Shown: positions 18,612 through 27,438 of the stretch, in pieces
How positions within the stretch are numbered: position 1 is the first letter of the stretch
How the letters are laid out: every line of letters starts with the position of its first letter
Translations under genes and position numbers: made by a program
Notes under the pieces: model-generated
What the model was told of the DNA's origin: nothing
Seen by the model: only the letters and a program-made list of their open reading frames with translations
Database searches by the model: none
Assembly: GCF_030824435.1 (NCBI RefSeq)
Contig: NZ_JAVBXS010000037.1
Location: 1-52,217, forward strand
DNA: 52,217 nt
Source: Rheinheimera sp.
GTDB lineage: Bacteria > Pseudomonadota > Gammaproteobacteria > Enterobacterales > Alteromonadaceae
Direction: 5' to 3'

Positions 18612-20435
18612 ATGCGCGGAATGGGCACTGCGGCCAAAAGACCTGATGTTGGCCGGTCAAGTCAGGCACTGAATCTTCAACAAACTATTGCTTATATTCT
18701 GCCTTATTTACTGGCTTTTAAAGGCCGGGTCATTTTTGCTTTGCTGGCCTTAGTGGCCGCCAAAGCCGCCACTTTAGTGTTGCCTTATTTATTAAAACTG
18801 ATAGTCGATAGCCTGGACCGCAGCCTGCAAACAGTAGTGGTGTTACCGCTTTTGTTGCTGCTGGCTTATGGCCTGATGCGTTTTGGCTCAGTGTTTTTTG
18901 GTGAAGTGCGGGATGCACTTTTTAGCCGCGTCACCGAACATGCCATGCGCCAGATTGGCTTAAAAGTATTTAACCATTTGCATCAGCAGGAGCTGAGTTT
19001 TCATCTGGACCGCAACACAGGTGGTATTAGCCGCGATATTGAACGTGGCACCAATGGCCTGAGTTTTTTAATGCGGTTTTTAATGTTTAACATAGTGCCG
19101 ACTTTGCTGGAAATAGTGTTGGTTGCGGTTATTTTCTGGAGTTTGTTTTCGTTTTGGTATGCGCTTATTACCGCAGTTGCGGTGGCTTTTTATATCTGGT
19201 TTACCGTGCAGGTGACCGAATGGCGCAACCAGTTTATCCGTGATGCCAACCAGGCCGATTCTGCCACCAACGGCCGGGCGGTGGACAGTCTGCTGAATTT
19301 CGAGACGGTAAAATATTTTAATAACGAAGCTTATGAAGCAAAAATGTATGACGATTTTCTGGCGAAGTGGGAAACAGCCAAGCTGAAAAACCGTATGTCG
19401 TTATTGCTGCTGAACTCTGGTCAGGCGCTGATTATCGCTGCTGCTATTACGGTGATGATGCTGATGGCAGCACAAGGTGCACTTAAACAAGAGCTGACAC
19501 TTGGCGACATTGCGATGGTGAACGCTTATATGTTGCAGCTGTTTATTCCTTTGAATTTTTTAGGTTTTGTTTACCGTGAAATTCGCCGTGCTCTGACCGA
19601 TCTGGAAAATATGCTCGGGCTTTTAAACCGCAAATCACAAATTACTGAATCTGCTGATGCCAAAGAACTACAACTGCAACAAGGCCAGATTGAGTTTCGT
19701 CAGGTGCATTTTGCTTATCAACAGGAAAGGCCTATTTTGCAGGACTTTAACCTGACCATTTTGCCTGGCCAAAAAGTGGCGGTGGTGGGCAGTTCAGGTG
19801 CCGGTAAAAGTACCTTAGCGCGGCTGTTGTATCGTTTTTACGATATAAACCAGGGGCAAATATTGCTGGATGGTCAGGATATTCAACAGCTGACCCTCGA
19901 TAGTCTACGTCGTGCCATTGCCATAGTGCCGCAGGACACTGTGCTGTTTAACAGCAGCATCCGCGACAATATTGCTTATGGCAACCCCGCTGCAAGCGAT
20001 GTTGATATTGAACAAGCTATTGATATGGCGCATTTACGCAACTTTATTAACAGCCTGCCGCAAGGGGACGCCACCCTGGTTGGCGAACGGGGTTTAAAAG
20101 TATCTGGCGGCGAAAAACAACGTATTGCCATTGCCAGGGTACTGCTGAAACGCTCGCCAATTCTGGTGTTTGATGAAGCCACCTCAGCGCTCGATTCACA
20201 AAGTGAAGCCGCTATTTTGCAGGCCATGCGCGAAGTGGCCTCTGGCCACACCTCTTTGGTCATTGCCCATCGATTATCCACTGTAGTGGATGCCGATCAG
20301 ATTGTGGTGCTGCAACAAGGCAAAGTGGTGGAACAAGGGCAACATCAGCAGTTGTTGGAAAAAGGCGGTTATTATGCTGAACTTTGGGCTTTGCAGCAGC
20401 GCCAACATCAACAGACTGAAACTGGATTTGTTTGA
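18612..20435 (+). CDS. Atm1-type ABC exporter (fused permease and ATPase)
   Basis: 607 residues. The N-terminal half has six membrane helices (about 25-320). The C-terminal ATPase has Walker A GSSGAGKS (393-400), the signature VSGGEKQR (near 496), Walker B ILVFDEATSALD and the H-loop IAHRLSTV. The segment NFETVKYFNNEAYE (about 229-242) is characteristic of the Atm1/HMT1 subfamily, which exports glutathione-linked or metal-related thiol compounds from mitochondria and some bacteria; the exact cargo here is unknown. It works as a homodimer in the inner membrane. AAGGA precedes the ATG. It follows ppnP with a hairpin between, so co-transcription would be partial at most. Confidence 0.92.
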   Translation: MRGMGTAAKRPDVGRSSQALNLQQTIAYILPYLLAFKGRVIFALLALVAAKAATLVLPYLLKLIVDSLDRSLQTVVVLPLLLLLAYGLMRFGSVFFGEVRDALFSRVTEHAMRQIGLKVFNHLHQQELSFHLDRNTGGISRDIERGTNGLSFLMRFLMFNIVPTLLEIVLVAVIFWSLFSFWYALITAVAVAFYIWFTVQVTEWRNQFIRDANQADSATNGRAVDSLLNFETVKYFNNEAYEAKMYDDFLAKWETAKLKNRMSLLLLNSGQALIIAAAITVMMLMAAQGALKQELTLGDIAMVNAYMLQLFIPLNFLGFVYREIRRALTDLENMLGLLNRKSQITESADAKELQLQQGQIEFRQVHFAYQQERPILQDFNLTILPGQKVAVVGSSGAGKSTLARLLYRFYDINQGQILLDGQDIQQLTLDSLRRAIAIVPQDTVLFNSSIRDNIAYGNPAASDVDIEQAIDMAHLRNFINSLPQGDATLVGERGLKVSGGEKQRIAIARVLLKRSPILVFDEATSALDSQSEAAILQAMREVASGHTSLVIAHRLSTVVDADQIVVLQQGKVVEQGQHQQLLEKGGYYAELWALQQRQHQQTETGFV

Positions 20436-20473
20436 GCCACGCCCGCATCAGACCTTGAAGCTTTAGCTTTAAA

Positions 20474-20500
20474 GTTCAGCCGCAAGAGCTGCGGCTGAAC
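20474..20500 (+). terminator. Hairpin after the ABC exporter gene
   Basis: GTTCAGCCGCA (20474-20484) pairs with TGCGGCTGAAC (20490-20500), loop AGAGC. A modest T-containing tail (ACTTGTTATC) follows. Its 3' arm runs into GCTGAACACT, the same 10-mer seen at 2615-2624. Confidence 0.55.
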
Positions 20501-20678
20501 ACTTGTTATCTCTGCATGCAGTGCAGCAAAGGCAGCAACATGCTGCTGAACTGATTTTCCCAAATACGCCCTGCTAAAGCCGAATAAATCCGGCAAATTC
20601 CTGCACTCTATAAGCGTTGTTTTTTTAACATCAAATCAGTAGGCTGTGCACAGTTTATTTAACAGAGTGAGTACAACA

Positions 20679-21755
20679 ATGATGACATGGTTGTTTTTAG
20701 CTGTTGGTTTGGTGCTGCTGGTGATTGGCGCCGACCTGCTGGTTAAAGGGGCCGCCCGCCTCGCTGCCAGTTTTGGCATTCCAACTTTAGTAATTGGCTT
20801 AACTGTGGTGGCTTTTGGTACCAGTGCGCCAGAACTTGCGGTCAGTGTGAAAGCAGCTTTTGCCGGTCAGGCCGAACTGGCAATCGCCAATGTGGTGGGC
20901 AGCAATATTTTTAACGTGTTGTTTATCCTGGGTGCTGCCGCCGTCATTATGCCGCTGATTATTTCACGTCAGCTGATCCGTCAGGATGTGCCCATTATGG
21001 TCGCTGTGTCTGTTGTTGCAGTTCTGATGGTGCAGGACGGGCAAATTAACCGATTTGAAGCCGCTATTCTGACTTTTGGTTTATTAAGCTACACCTGGTT
21101 TTTGTTTAAACAAGGCAAACAACAAGGCACAGACAGCGCCGGTGACGATGAAGTCGAAGAGATGCTAAAAGAGCCACACCCCACCTGGCAAAATCTGGCT
21201 TTTGTGATTGGTGGTTTGGCGCTACTGGTATTGGGTGCCCGCTGGTTGGTGCAAAGTGCAGTTGAACTGGCAACAGCCTGGGGTGTGAACGAAGCTGTGA
21301 TAGGTTTAACCATAGTAGCGGCCGGTACTTCGTTGCCGGAAGTGGTTACTTCTATTGTGGCTACTATTCGTGGTGAACGTGATATTGCCGTGGGTAATGT
21401 GGTCGGCAGCAATATTTTTAATATCCTTTGTGTGCTTGGTATCTCTGGTCTGGTGTCACCTACGCCGCTGCTTGCCGGCGAGCAGATGTCACAAATTGAT
21501 ATTCCGGTGATGCTGGCCGTCGCGGCGCTTTGTATACCGCTGTTTTTTGTCGGTGCCATTTTGCACCGCATCGAAGGTGCCATGTTTCTGGTGTTATACG
21601 CGGCCTACACCTGGTTCCTGATTGCCATGGCGTTGCAAAAACCTTATCTGCAACAGCTACAGGAAGGCATTTTATATGGCCTGGTACCGCTGGTCATTGC
21701 TTATGTGCTGATAAGCCTGGCTTGGGATTTCAGGAAAAAACGTCAGTCAGCCTGA
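20679..21755 (+). CDS. Calcium/sodium antiporter, CaCA family
   Basis: 358 residues from the ATG at 20679; the frame opens earlier with GTG at 20646, but GTGAG just before 20679 and the immediate membrane helix favour the later start. It has the internal duplication typical of the family: GTSAPELAVSV and NVVGSNIFNVLF in the first half, GTSLPEVVTSI and NVVGSNIFNILC in the second. These alpha repeats form the ion-binding site. About ten membrane helices are expected, with an acidic cytoplasmic loop (DSAGDDEVEEML, near residue 160). It exchanges Ca2+ for Na+ or H+ across the inner membrane, like E. coli YrbG. It stands alone, ended by a UUCG-loop terminator. Confidence 0.92.
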   Translation: MMTWLFLAVGLVLLVIGADLLVKGAARLAASFGIPTLVIGLTVVAFGTSAPELAVSVKAAFAGQAELAIANVVGSNIFNVLFILGAAAVIMPLIISRQLIRQDVPIMVAVSVVAVLMVQDGQINRFEAAILTFGLLSYTWFLFKQGKQQGTDSAGDDEVEEMLKEPHPTWQNLAFVIGGLALLVLGARWLVQSAVELATAWGVNEAVIGLTIVAAGTSLPEVVTSIVATIRGERDIAVGNVVGSNIFNILCVLGISGLVSPTPLLAGEQMSQIDIPVMLAVAALCIPLFFVGAILHRIEGAMFLVLYAAYTWFLIAMALQKPYLQQLQEGILYGLVPLVIAYVLISLAWDFRKKRQSA

Positions 21756-21768
21756 AAAGCAGTTTGCT

Positions 21769-21796
21769 AAAAACGCTTCTTCGGAAGCGTTTTTTT
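21769..21796 (+). terminator. Rho-independent terminator with UUCG loop
   Basis: AAAAACGCTTC (21769-21779) pairs with GAAGCGTTTTT (21784-21794) around TTCG, followed by more T. It ends the antiporter transcript. Confidence 0.92.
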
Positions 21797-21885
21797 TGCC
21801 TGAACAAAGCAAAACACCACAAAAATTGCCGTGATTTGCTATCAGGCGCTGTTGCAAAACAGGCGCTGGGCGCTGTATAGAAATA

Positions 21886-21905
21886 ACCTGAACCCTGGTT
21901 CAGGT
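21886..21905. promoter_or_regulatory. Perfect 20-bp dyad upstream of rpiA
   Basis: ACCTGAACC and GGTTCAGGT flank a 2-base centre (9-2-9). The loop is too short for an RNA hairpin to be favoured, so a dimeric repressor site is the more natural reading. It lies about 100 bp before the rpiA -10 box. Confidence 0.4.
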
Positions 21906-21975
21906 GAAGTAAAACAACGACATAGCCAAAGCGGAATAAGGCCATGCTGATTATTTCGTGTTGGGGCTCTAAATT

Positions 21976-22007
21976 GCGCTTTTGTCAAAGCGCCCTTTCG
22001 ATATAAT
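21976..22007 (+). promoter_or_regulatory. rpiA promoter with overlapping dyad
   Basis: A consensus -10 TATAAT is at 22002-22007. The expected -35 position (about 21979-21985) falls within the perfect 7-4-7 dyad GCGCTTT-TGTC-AAAGCGC (21976-21993). No good TTGACA is present at ideal spacing (TTGTCA is 14 bases upstream), which suggests an activator- or repressor-controlled promoter. Confidence 0.6.
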
Positions 22008-22042
22008 ATCCGTCTTTATGGCTAAATCTTTCAGGTGTACCA

Positions 22043-22699
22043 ATGACGCAAGATGAAATGAAAAAAAATGCAGCCTGGGCTGCGCTGGAGTATGTTCCCC
22101 GTCACACAGTAGTGGGTGTTGGCACAGGCTCCACCGTCAATCATTTTATCGACGCTTTAGCCACCATCAAAAACGATATCAAAGGTGCGGTGTCCAGCTC
22201 CATTCAATCCACTGAAAAAATGCGTGCTTTGGGTATTCAGGTGCTGGATTTAAACGACATTGACACTTTTAGCGTGTATGTCGACGGCGCCGACGAAATT
22301 AACAGTCAACACCATATGATTAAAGGTGGTGGCGCAGCGCTCACCCGCGAAAAAATTGTTGCCGCTGTTGCCGAAAAATTTATCTGTATTGTCGATGCCA
22401 GCAAACAGGTGGATGTACTGGGTAAGTTTCCCTTACCGGTGGAAGTAATTCCAATGGCACGCAACTATGTGACAAGAGAGCTTGCCAAACTCGGCGGTCG
22501 CCCGGTCTGGCGTGACAAAGTAATCACAGACAACGGCAATATTATTCTGGATGTGTTTGATTTACACATTGTTGATCCTGTGGCACTTGAACAACAAATC
22601 AACCAAATTACCGGTGTGGTCACGAACGGCATTTTTGCCGTACGCCCGGCCGACCTGGTGCTGGTGGGCAAAGCTGAAGGCACACTGGTTTTATCCTGA
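22043..22699 (+). CDS. rpiA: Ribose-5-phosphate isomerase A
   Basis: 218 residues, the usual RpiA length. Characteristic motifs are [15 protein letters not shown] (about residues 25-39), [24 protein letters not shown] (the catalytic DGADE segment) and [15 protein letters not shown]. The enzyme interconverts ribose-5-phosphate and ribulose-5-phosphate in the pentose phosphate pathway. A consensus -10 box lies 35 bp upstream with a dyad over the -35 region. The gene precedes serA on the same strand with a 214-bp gap; the rpiA-serA order is common in gammaproteobacteria. Confidence 0.97.
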   Translation: MTQDEMKKNAAWAALEYVPRHTVVGVGTGSTVNHFIDALATIKNDIKGAVSSSIQSTEKMRALGIQVLDLNDIDTFSVYVDGADEINSQHHMIKGGGAALTREKIVAAVAEKFICIVDASKQVDVLGKFPLPVEVIPMARNYVTRELAKLGGRPVWRDKVITDNGNIILDVFDLHIVDPVALEQQINQITGVVTNGIFAVRPADLVLVGKAEGTLVLS

Positions 22700-22913
22700 A
22701 CATCAGCAAACCCGATGCGCCGGGCTTGCCTGTTTAATTGCCGTGCTGCTGCGTTTTTTATATCCAAAACCGCAGGCAGCCCATGGTTCCGATATTGTGA
22801 ACGAGTTTTTTGACACCAAGGCCAGTACCCAATTTTACCGGACGCTGATTTTCTAAAATTATTCAAAGCGCCTGTACTACGCCAAATTTTGCAACATTGA
22901 AGAGATAGGAAAA

Positions 22914-24140
22914 ATGGAAAAATACTCACTGCCTAAAGACAAAATAAAAATCCTGTTATTGGAAGGTCTGCATCAAAGTGCAGTACAAACTTTCAAAAAT
23001 CAGGGTTACAGCAATATTGAATATCTGAAGACGTCTTTATCTGAGGCTGAGCTGATTGAAAAAATCAAAGATGTGCATTTTATTGGCATTCGCTCACGTA
23101 CCCAGCTGACAGAAAAAGTGCTGGAAGAAGCCGGTAAACTGGTGGCCATTGGTTGTTTTTGTATCGGCACCAATCAGGTGGATTTAGACGCTGCTTTGGC
23201 CCGTGCTATTCCGGTGTTTAACGCACCTTTCTCCAATACCCGCTCTGTTGCTGAGCTGGTGCTTGGACAAATTATTATGTTATTACGTGGTATTCCGCAA
23301 CGTAACGCCGCTGCCCACCGGGGTGAATGGCAAAAAACCGCCACTCAGTCTTATGAAGCCCGTGGCAAAACCCTGGGTATTATTGGTTATGGCCATATTG
23401 GAACTCAGCTGTCTATCATGGCTGAGAACATTGGCATGCGAGTGCAATTCTATGATATTGAAGACAAATTAGTACTGGGTAATGCCACCCAGGTTGATTT
23501 ATCTACTTTATTAAAAACCTCAGACGTCGTTACGTTACACGTGCCTGAAACCCCACAAACCCAAAATATGATTGGTGAAGCTGAACTGGATCTGATGAAA
23601 GCCGGTTCTATTTTGATCAACGCTTCCCGCGGCACAGTGGTGGATATTGATGCTTTAGCCCGTGCTTTGGCCGAGAAAAAACTGGCCGGCGCTGCTATTG
23701 ATGTATTCCCGGTTGAACCTACCGGCAATGATGAAGAGTTTGAATCGCCGCTGCGTGCTTTTGACAATGTGATTTTAACGCCGCATATCGGTGGTTCTAC
23801 TCAGGAAGCGCAGGAAAATATCGGTTATGAAGTGGCCGGTAAACTGGTGAAATACTCCGACAACGGCTCTACCCTGTCGGCCGTCAACTTCCCTGAAGTG
23901 TCGTTGCCGGAACACAAAGGCCGTTCACGTTTATTACATATCCACAAAAACCAGCCTGGTATGCTGACCAAAATCAACGAAGCTTTTGCCAAACATGGCA
24001 TCAACATTTCGGGTCAATATCTGCAAACCAACAGCGAAATTGGTTATGTGGTGATAGACATCGACAGTCTGGACCACGAGCTGGCGCTGAATGAACTGAA
24101 AGCCATTCCAGGCACGTTAAAAGCGCGGGTTCTGCATTAA
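22914..24140 (+). CDS. serA: D-3-phosphoglycerate dehydrogenase
   Basis: 408 residues, very close in sequence and length to E. coli SerA (410). The NAD-binding motif GYGHIGTQ is at about 158-165; the signature IGCFCIGTNQVDL, the catalytic segments NASRGTVVD and LTPHIGGSTQEAQENIG, and a C-terminal ACT domain (about 335-408, HIHKNQPGMLTKINEAF) are all present. The enzyme oxidises 3-phosphoglycerate as the first step of serine synthesis; the ACT domain binds serine for feedback inhibition. The ATG follows GAGATAGGA. A TTGACA at 22810-22815 could be a -35 box, but its -10 partner is weak. It ends in a strong terminator shared with the convergent DUF481 gene. Confidence 0.97.
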   Translation: MEKYSLPKDKIKILLLEGLHQSAVQTFKNQGYSNIEYLKTSLSEAELIEKIKDVHFIGIRSRTQLTEKVLEEAGKLVAIGCFCIGTNQVDLDAALARAIPVFNAPFSNTRSVAELVLGQIIMLLRGIPQRNAAAHRGEWQKTATQSYEARGKTLGIIGYGHIGTQLSIMAENIGMRVQFYDIEDKLVLGNATQVDLSTLLKTSDVVTLHVPETPQTQNMIGEAELDLMKAGSILINASRGTVVDIDALARALAEKKLAGAAIDVFPVEPTGNDEEFESPLRAFDNVILTPHIGGSTQEAQENIGYEVAGKLVKYSDNGSTLSAVNFPEVSLPEHKGRSRLLHIHKNQPGMLTKINEAFAKHGINISGQYLQTNSEIGYVVIDIDSLDHELALNELKAIPGTLKARVLH

Positions 24141-24176
24141 AGATGCTGTGGCACTAAGCCATTGCAAGTAACAAGG

Positions 24177-24204
24177 AAAAGGAGCTGATATCAGCTCCTT
24201 TTTT
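24177..24204. terminator. Bidirectional terminator between serA and DUF481 gene
   Basis: A perfect palindrome with arms AAAAGGAGCTGA and TCAGCTCCTTTT, flanked by T on the plus strand and by A (T on minus) on the other side. It lies between two convergent stop codons. Confidence 0.9.
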
Positions 24205-24227
24205 ATGTCCGTGTTAAAACAAACTTA

Positions 24228-25127
24228 TCAGAATGAATACACCAGAGTGGCCGAAGTTTCAGTATCGGTTTTCTGACGGAATTCACCCGGGCTTGAGTCG
24301 TATTTCATCACAAAACTTAACCGCATCGACAACTGACCACTGACCTGAGAGGTCAACACACTGCGGCTTTGCCAGCTGGAGTTTTTACCATCCAGCGACA
24401 CCGACCATTCCAGCGCCTGGCGGAAACTGTTGGTTTCACTAAAAGCATAATCGACGTTGGTTGCGACAAACCAAATAATACCGGTGCTGCGCTGACCATC
24501 AGAAGTTTCCTGATGGGCAAAACCAGGGCCTGTTTCAAAGTCCCAATAACTTTCACCCCGTTCAAATAAACGTTTGGCATAACCGGCCGCCACTGACGCC
24601 TGTTCATGGAAAGCGCCAAAACGGTCATTTAAATAAGCGGCACGGCCGAAAATACTGTGTTCACTCTGGTAAAACTTGTAGTTGCTCTGACCTACCAGAT
24701 TGATCCGCTGGCCCGTGGTGTAACGGGTTTTGGTATTGGTTTCTTCATCAAACTGGCTGTTGCGTTGCAGCAGCGTCTGGATCAGATATTTATTCCGGAA
24801 GTCTTTCATCTCGTGCATCAGTTCGGCATTGGCACGAATAGCCGTTGATTCAGTGTTACCACTGTTGAGTACCAGACCTAACTCCAGATCACCCGCCCAG
24901 GGTTTAAAATCATCCCCACCAGCGTTATCGAAGTTGTCGAGTTGTTTTAACTGCTGATAAGTCTGACCCGACTTTAACCGCTCTGGCGGTAACTGGCTCT
25001 GACCATAAGGCACTGCCACTATATTGTTGGCAAAAACACCTGCTGTTTCTGCTTGTACCGAAACGGTAAAAATGGCACAAACTCCCACCCAAAAAGTTGC
25101 TCCCCAGATGCGCAACGACATACCCAT
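24228..25127 (-). CDS. DUF481 outer membrane protein
   Basis: 299 residues with an N-terminal signal peptide (WGATFWVGVCAIFTVSVQA). The body shows the DUF481/YdiY pattern: GDLELGLVLNSGNTESTAIRAN, then amphipathic beta strands, ending in the aromatic ATLVYSF typical of beta-barrel outer membrane proteins. Function in this family is not well established; proteins of this type are associated with salt or alkali stress. The start could be the first or the third codon (MGM). It is a single minus-strand gene convergent with serA. Confidence 0.88.
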   Translation of the reverse strand: MGMSLRIWGATFWVGVCAIFTVSVQAETAGVFANNIVAVPYGQSQLPPERLKSGQTYQQLKQLDNFDNAGGDDFKPWAGDLELGLVLNSGNTESTAIRANAELMHEMKDFRNKYLIQTLLQRNSQFDEETNTKTRYTTGQRINLVGQSNYKFYQSEHSIFGRAAYLNDRFGAFHEQASVAAGYAKRLFERGESYWDFETGPGFAHQETSDGQRSTGIIWFVATNVDYAFSETNSFRQALEWSVSLDGKNSSWQSRSVLTSQVSGQLSMRLSFVMKYDSSPGEFRQKTDTETSATLVYSF

Positions 25128-25290
25128 TTCCTTTTACTTCAACAAAAAGATGCGGATTTTAATCACCACACCTGAACCACAGCTTGCTGGACTTTAACAA
25201 CCAGCAAAACAACATTGATAAAAAACAACGACTTTTGTGCCCAAACGCAGCTGTACCTTTGGTCCGGACACTCGTAAAGACCCTGTACAT

Positions 25291-25319
25291 AAAAAAGCCA
25301 GTCGGCGACTGGCTTTTTT
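25291..25319 (-). terminator. Rho-independent terminator of gltX
   Basis: AAAAAAGCCAGTC (25291-25303) pairs with GACTGGCTTTTTT (25307-25319), loop GGC. It starts 16 bases beyond the gltX stop codon. Confidence 0.92.
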
Positions 25320-25334
25320 ATCACCAAGCGGAAG

Positions 25335-26747
25335 TTAAGCGGCGTCGCCGCGCGCCTTGATAAAGGCCAGCGCCAGCTCAATACGCGCCAGGCTACGCTC
25401 TTTGCCAATCAGCGTCAGGGTCACATCCAACGAAGGTGAATTACCACCACCAGTGACTGCAACCCGCAGTGGCATACCCACTTTGCCCATGCCAAGGCCC
25501 AGGCTTTCGGCAGCGGTGTTAATAGCAGCATGCACAGTTTCGGCATTCCAGTCTGTCAGCGCAGCCAAATGTTGTGCAACGGCCTGCAATGGCTCCGCAG
25601 CTACTGGGCGTAAATGTTTTTTCGCGGCATTTTCTTCAAAGTCACTGAAGTCTTCATAAAAATAACGACTGACTTCCACCAGCTCTTTTAAGGTTTTCAC
25701 CCGCTCACCCTGCACTGCAATCACTTGCTCCAGGCTTGGGCCCTTGCTGATATCCAGTTTTTGCTCAGCAATATGCCACTCAAGGTGCTTGGCTACTTCA
25801 GCAGCAGGCAAAGTGCGGATGTAATGCTGGTTTAACCATTGCAGTTTTTCGGTGTTAAAAGCCGAAGGAGCACGGTTACAGGCCGATAAGTCAAAAATTT
25901 CCACCAGCTCGTCCAGGCTGAAAATTTCCTGGTCACCATGAGACCAGCCCAAACGCACCAGATAATTTAATAAGGCTTGTGGCAAATAACCGTTGTCGCG
26001 GTATTGCATCACACCTACAGCACCATGGCGTTTAGACAGACGTTTACCATCATCACCCAGAATCATCGGTACATGGGCGTATTTTGGTAACTGTGCACCC
26101 AGCGCCGACAGAATATTCATCTGACGTGGGGTGTTATTCACATGGTCATCACCACGAATCACGTGGGTCACACCCATTTTCCAGTCGTCTACCACAACAG
26201 TCAGGTTGTAGGTTGGGGTACCGTCACTGCGGGCAATAATTAAATCGTCCAGCTCAGCGTTGGCAACTTCAATGCGGCCTTTAATCAGGTCGTCAATCAC
26301 CACCACGCCATTCAGCGGATTTTTAAAACGGATGCAATAAGGTTTGTCAGTTGGATGATCAGTACGGTCACGCCACATACCGTTGTATTTTGGTTTTTCG
26401 CCGGCCGCCATTTGTGCTTCACGCATGGCGTCTACTTCTTCAACAGTGCAAAAACACTTATAAGCTTTGCCTTCAGCCAGCAGCTGAGCCACAACTTCTT
26501 TATATAAATCAAAACGTTTAGTCTGGTAAAACGGACCTTGATCCCAGTCCAGCCCCAGCCAGTTCATGCCGTCTAAAATGGCATCAACAGACTCTTGAGA
26601 CGAACGTTCTAAGTCGGTGTCTTCAATACGCAGAATAAAAGTACCACCGGTTTTTCTGGCATATAACCAGCTGAATAACGCAGTACGGGCACCACCAACG
26701 TGCAGATAACCTGTTGGGCTTGGCGCAAAACGGGTAACAATCGACAT
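25335..26747 (-). CDS. gltX: Glutamate--tRNA ligase
   Basis: 470 residues, the normal size of a bacterial class I GluRS. The HIGH-type motif is [13 protein letters not shown] (HVGG at 16-19), the KMSKS-type motif is [14 protein letters not shown], and FRFAPSP-like N-terminal and [18 protein letters not shown] segments match the family. The Cys cluster CFCTVEE could be part of the zinc site. It charges tRNA-Glu with glutamate. The gene is divergent from a tRNA-Val cluster, the same arrangement as gltX and valUXY in E. coli, which supports both the identification and a vertical origin. Confidence 0.97.
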   Translation of the reverse strand: MSIVTRFAPSPTGYLHVGGARTALFSWLYARKTGGTFILRIEDTDLERSSQESVDAILDGMNWLGLDWDQGPFYQTKRFDLYKEVVAQLLAEGKAYKCFCTVEEVDAMREAQMAAGEKPKYNGMWRDRTDHPTDKPYCIRFKNPLNGVVVIDDLIKGRIEVANAELDDLIIARSDGTPTYNLTVVVDDWKMGVTHVIRGDDHVNNTPRQMNILSALGAQLPKYAHVPMILGDDGKRLSKRHGAVGVMQYRDNGYLPQALLNYLVRLGWSHGDQEIFSLDELVEIFDLSACNRAPSAFNTEKLQWLNQHYIRTLPAAEVAKHLEWHIAEQKLDISKGPSLEQVIAVQGERVKTLKELVEVSRYFYEDFSDFEENAAKKHLRPVAAEPLQAVAQHLAALTDWNAETVHAAINTAAESLGLGMGKVGMPLRVAVTGGGNSPSLDVTLTLIGKERSLARIELALAFIKARGDAA

Positions 26748-26903
26748 AATTCATCCAGATTTGAGACAACAAATAATGACGCCATTGTAACAATCCGGGG
26801 CGGCTCTTGCACTGCTCTTCAGCCATAGAACCACACGATTTATCAATGAAATGGCAAAAATGACTACTTTTACAGCAGACGGCTGCAAAATGAAAAAATA
26901 TCA

Positions 26904-26931
26904 TTGACAGCTTTTGCTTGCCCCCTATAAT
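26904..26931 (+). promoter_or_regulatory. tRNA-Val operon promoter
   Basis: A consensus -35 TTGACA (26904-26909) and -10 TATAAT (26926-26931) are separated by 16 bp. GACCGCC follows the -10 box, a GC-rich discriminator typical of stringently controlled stable RNA promoters. The first tRNA begins at 26951. Confidence 0.88.
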
Positions 26932-26950
26932 GACCGCCGAACGTTGCAGC

Positions 26951-27026
26951 GGATTGTTAGCTCAGCTGGGAGAGCACCGCCCTTACAAGGCGGGGGTCAC
27001 TGGTTCGAACCCAGTACAATCCACCA
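26951..27026 (+). tRNA. tRNA-Val (anticodon TAC), copy 1
   Basis: 76 bases with encoded CCA. Acceptor GGATTGT/ACAATCC, anticodon stem CCGCC/GGCGG, loop CTTACAA giving anticodon TAC, and TTCGAAC in the T loop. Identical to copies 2 and 4. Confidence 0.97.
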
Positions 27027-27050
27027 TAACGTTTATATTGATTATCCAGC

Positions 27051-27126
27051 GGATTGTTAGCTCAGCTGGGAGAGCACCGCCCTTACAAGGCGGGGGTCAC
27101 TGGTTCGAACCCAGTACAATCCACCA
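27051..27126 (+). tRNA. tRNA-Val (anticodon TAC), copy 2
   Basis: 76 bases, identical to copy 1, with encoded CCA. The preceding TTATCCAGC is shared with copy 4. Confidence 0.97.
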
Positions 27127-27146
27127 ATCAATAACTGCAAGCCCCA

Positions 27147-27222
27147 GGATGGTTAGCTCAGCTGGGAGAGCATCGCCCTTACAAGGCGAGGGTCACTGGT
27201 TCGATCCCAGTACCATCCACCA
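27147..27222 (+). tRNA. tRNA-Val (anticodon TAC), variant copy 3
   Basis: 76 bases with encoded CCA. It differs from the other copies by paired changes in the acceptor (GGATGGT/ACCATCC) and anticodon stem (TCGCC/GGCGA), and by TTCGATC in the T loop. The pairing is kept, so it should be functional. Confidence 0.97.
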
Positions 27223-27243
27223 CATTTTCGAGATTTATCCAGC

Positions 27244-27319
27244 GGATTGTTAGCTCAGCTGGGAGAGCACCGCCCTTACAAGGCGGGGGTCACTGGTTCG
27301 AACCCAGTACAATCCACCA
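27244..27319 (+). tRNA. tRNA-Val (anticodon TAC), copy 4
   Basis: 76 bases, identical to copies 1 and 2. The final A of its CCA is also the first base of the 8-bp tandem array that follows. Confidence 0.97.
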
Positions 27320-27438
27320 AATCTTCAAATCTTCAAATCTTCAAATCTTCAAATCTTCAAATCTTCAAATCTTCAAATCTTCAAATCTTCAAATCTTCAA
27401 ATCTTCAAATCTTCAAATCTTCAAATCTTCAAATCTTC
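27319..27438. repeat. Tandem array of AAATCTTC, 15 exact copies
   Basis: Fifteen perfect head-to-tail copies of the 8-mer AAATCTTC (120 bp) start at the last base of tRNA-Val copy 4. There is no unique spacer between units, so it is a simple-sequence array, not a CRISPR. It lies outside any credible gene. Confidence 0.97.

Noticed and set aside
21089-21583. 164-codon open frame on the minus strand
   Set aside because: Antisense to the CaCA antiporter repeats; Ser/Thr/Pro-rich shadow.
26951-27319. tRNA cluster as an integration site of a mobile element
   Set aside because: No integrase, no displaced tRNA 3' end and no foreign-looking genes nearby; flanking genes are core.
27319-27438. CRISPR array
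   Set aside because: Units are 8 bp with no spacers, and there are no cas genes.
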